From NCBI GenBank assembly GCA_030632745.1, contig DAOVUE010000065.1, forward strand, positions 1 to 7,510: a stretch of DNA of 7,510 nucleotides, in the 5' to 3' direction. A model generated the notes under the pieces. That model was not told the DNA's origin and ran no database searches. It saw only the letters and a list, made by a program, of their open reading frames with translations. A program made the position numbers and the translations under genes. The DNA comes from Pseudomonadota bacterium (GTDB lineage Bacteria; Pseudomonadota; Gammaproteobacteria; GRL18). Each line of letters opens with the position of its first letter. Within the stretch, counting starts at the first letter, position 1. Positions 6,532 to 7,510 of the stretch are shown piece after piece.

Positions 6532-7131
6532 ATGGCAGAACGTATCCCGCAAAGAATTGATTATTTTCGATATACTGATAAAGGGGTTATTCTTGAAGGT
6601 ATTATAACAACTCAGGAATCTTTAGACGTTTTTCCCAGACTGGCTGAAGCGGTGAAGAGTATTGGTGACATAGAATATCGCTTAGAATTTGATGTCGATA
6701 TTTTGTCCAATAGAATTGTCTCCGGTTTTGTTAAAACCAGAGTGGTTCTGCAATGTCAGCGTTGTATGAACGATTTTTCGCTGGCTTTAGATTGTGAAAT
6801 TACAACTGCTTTTGTACAAAATGATTTCGAATTAAAAAAAGCAGAAAGCTCAGATTATGATATCTGCTTTGTCGAAAAAAAAGTTGAAAAAGAAGGCACA
6901 AAGAAAAAAATATTTCTGGATCTACGGGTTTTGCTTGAAGATGAATTACTGCTGGCATTACCTCAGATAGCGAAACATCCTGAACAGGATATTGGAACGG
7001 ATTGTCAAATTCAGCAATTTGATTCTTTAGCGGAACAAAAGGATGTTGCTCTGGAGTCCGGAAAGCAGCAGAGTAAAGATGGCCGGGGCAGTGATAACCC
7101 CTTTGCCATATTGGAACAGTTAAAAAAGTAG
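6532..7131 (+). CDS. yceD: YceD family (DUF177) protein, 23S rRNA accumulation factor
   Basis: YceD proteins are encoded next to L32 in many bacteria and plants and are needed for normal accumulation of 23S rRNA; the biochemical mechanism is not established. The 199-residue product has the conserved CQRC pair (Cys75, Cys78) in VVLQCQRCMNDF, the core FLDLRVLLEDELLLALP (about 128-144), and the ending NPFAILEQLKK. E. coli YceD is about 173 residues. The extra length here comes from a lysine-rich insertion (about 116-126) and a glutamine/lysine-rich linker (about 160-185). The ATG at 6532 follows the strong promoter with a short leader; its ribosome site is weak (GAGCAAG). rpmF follows after 91 bp, the expected order. 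The identification is firm. Confidence 0.95.
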   Translation: MAERIPQRIDYFRYTDKGVILEGIITTQESLDVFPRLAEAVKSIGDIEYRLEFDVDILSNRIVSGFVKTRVVLQCQRCMNDFSLALDCEITTAFVQNDFELKKAESSDYDICFVEKKVEKEGTKKKIFLDLRVLLEDELLLALPQIAKHPEQDIGTDCQIQQFDSLAEQKDVALESGKQQSKDGRGSDNPFAILEQLKK

Positions 7132-7222
7132 AATTGTACTGTTCCTGGAGTACGGAGCCAATGTTGTGTGCAGGTTCTAATTAATATTATTGTATGTAAA
7201 TTTTAAGTATAAGGAAAATCAA

Positions 7223-7393
7223 ATGGCAGTTCAAAAAAATAAATGTACACCCGCTCGTCGTGGAATGCGTCGTTCACATGATTCATTGAGCGGTCCGGCT
7301 TTATCAATTGATTCAAGCAGTGGTGAAACACATCGTCGTCACCATGTGACTGCTGACGGCTATTATAAAGGCCGTAAAGTAATCAATAAATAA
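7223..7393 (+). CDS. rpmF: 50S ribosomal protein L32
   Basis: L32 is a small basic protein of the large ribosomal subunit. The 56-residue product reads [20 protein letters not shown] at the start and ends with the conserved [15 protein letters not shown], as in other proteobacterial L32 proteins. The start is fixed at 7223 by the universal MAVQ beginning and by AAGGA at 7211-7215, 7 nt upstream. An in-frame ATG at 7190 would add 11 residues unlike any L32 and is rejected. It keeps a single cysteine (Cys8) rather than the four-cysteine zinc-binding form. It is probably co-transcribed with yceD; the 91-bp gap holds no recognised terminator. Identification is very secure. Confidence 0.97.
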   Translation: MAVQKNKCTPARRGMRRSHDSLSGPALSIDSSSGETHRRHHVTADGYYKGRKVINK

Positions 7394-7510
7394 TTGATAC
7401 TACTAATTTAGGGACTTGGTAGAACACAAGTAGCAGTATAACGCAGGATAAAAAATCAAGATCCAGGCGTGGAACCGCAGGAATATCTGTATTGTTCAAG
7501 GTTTCACAAC
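7394..7510. other. Non-coding end of window after rpmF
   Basis: No convincing start codon with a ribosome site is seen in the last 117 bases, and no plsX N-terminus can be read in any plus frame. A small inverted pair, GGAT/ATCC, occurs around 7446-7464, with no T-run after it. In related operons plsX often follows rpmF, so it may begin just beyond 7510. Confidence 0.5.

Noticed and set aside
7161..7184. Seven-residue leader-like frame (MLCAGSN) before rpmF
   Set aside because: Too short to support; no attenuator hairpin with a T-run follows it.
7190..7222. 11-residue N-terminal extension of L32
   Set aside because: L32 starts MAVQ across bacteria, and AAGGA is correctly placed for the ATG at 7223.

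Overview
This window looks like chromosomal DNA from a gammaproteobacterium. The gene content is mostly housekeeping, and several proteins resemble gammaproteobacterial versions: UvrB, a CnoX/YbbN chaperedoxin, a YceD-L32 pair, and a Pseudomonas-type biotin carboxylase subunit of two-subunit pyruvate carboxylase. The DNA is moderately AT-rich. The genus cannot be fixed from this sequence. No rRNA, tRNA, CRISPR array, transposase or phage gene was seen.

Layout. Positions 1-1489 (minus strand) hold the first 496 codons of uvrB, whose 3' end lies outside the window. A 185-bp divergent control region follows. Then come two closely spaced plus-strand genes: a class I (subgroup Ibeta) aspartate/prephenate-type aminotransferase, whose best start is a TTG at 1675, and cnoX, a thioredoxin-TPR co-chaperone with an intact WCQPC redox site. 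Between cnoX and the convergent gene pycA lies a 251-bp non-coding palindromic element (3849-4099). It has inverted ends and four internal hairpins and resembles a MITE or REP cluster. pycA (4105-5523, minus) is complete, but its usual carboxyltransferase/biotin-carrier partner is not next to it.

From 5524 to about 6450 the DNA is AT-rich and poorly coding. It holds two weak orphan reading frames (5881-5985 and 6123-6449). In-frame fragments between them suggest they may be remnants of one decayed gene. The right end is standard: a strong sigma70-type promoter (6478-6506) in front of yceD and then rpmF (ribosomal protein L32). plsX or fab genes often follow this pair, but none starts before 7510.

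Working together: yceD and rpmF form a ribosome-related unit. cnoX is a proteostasis and redox-protection gene. uvrB is DNA repair. The aminotransferase and pycA belong to central carbon and amino-acid metabolism around oxaloacetate. No convincing new multi-gene system is visible. The parts least explained are the 251-bp element and the 5881-6449 orphan region.
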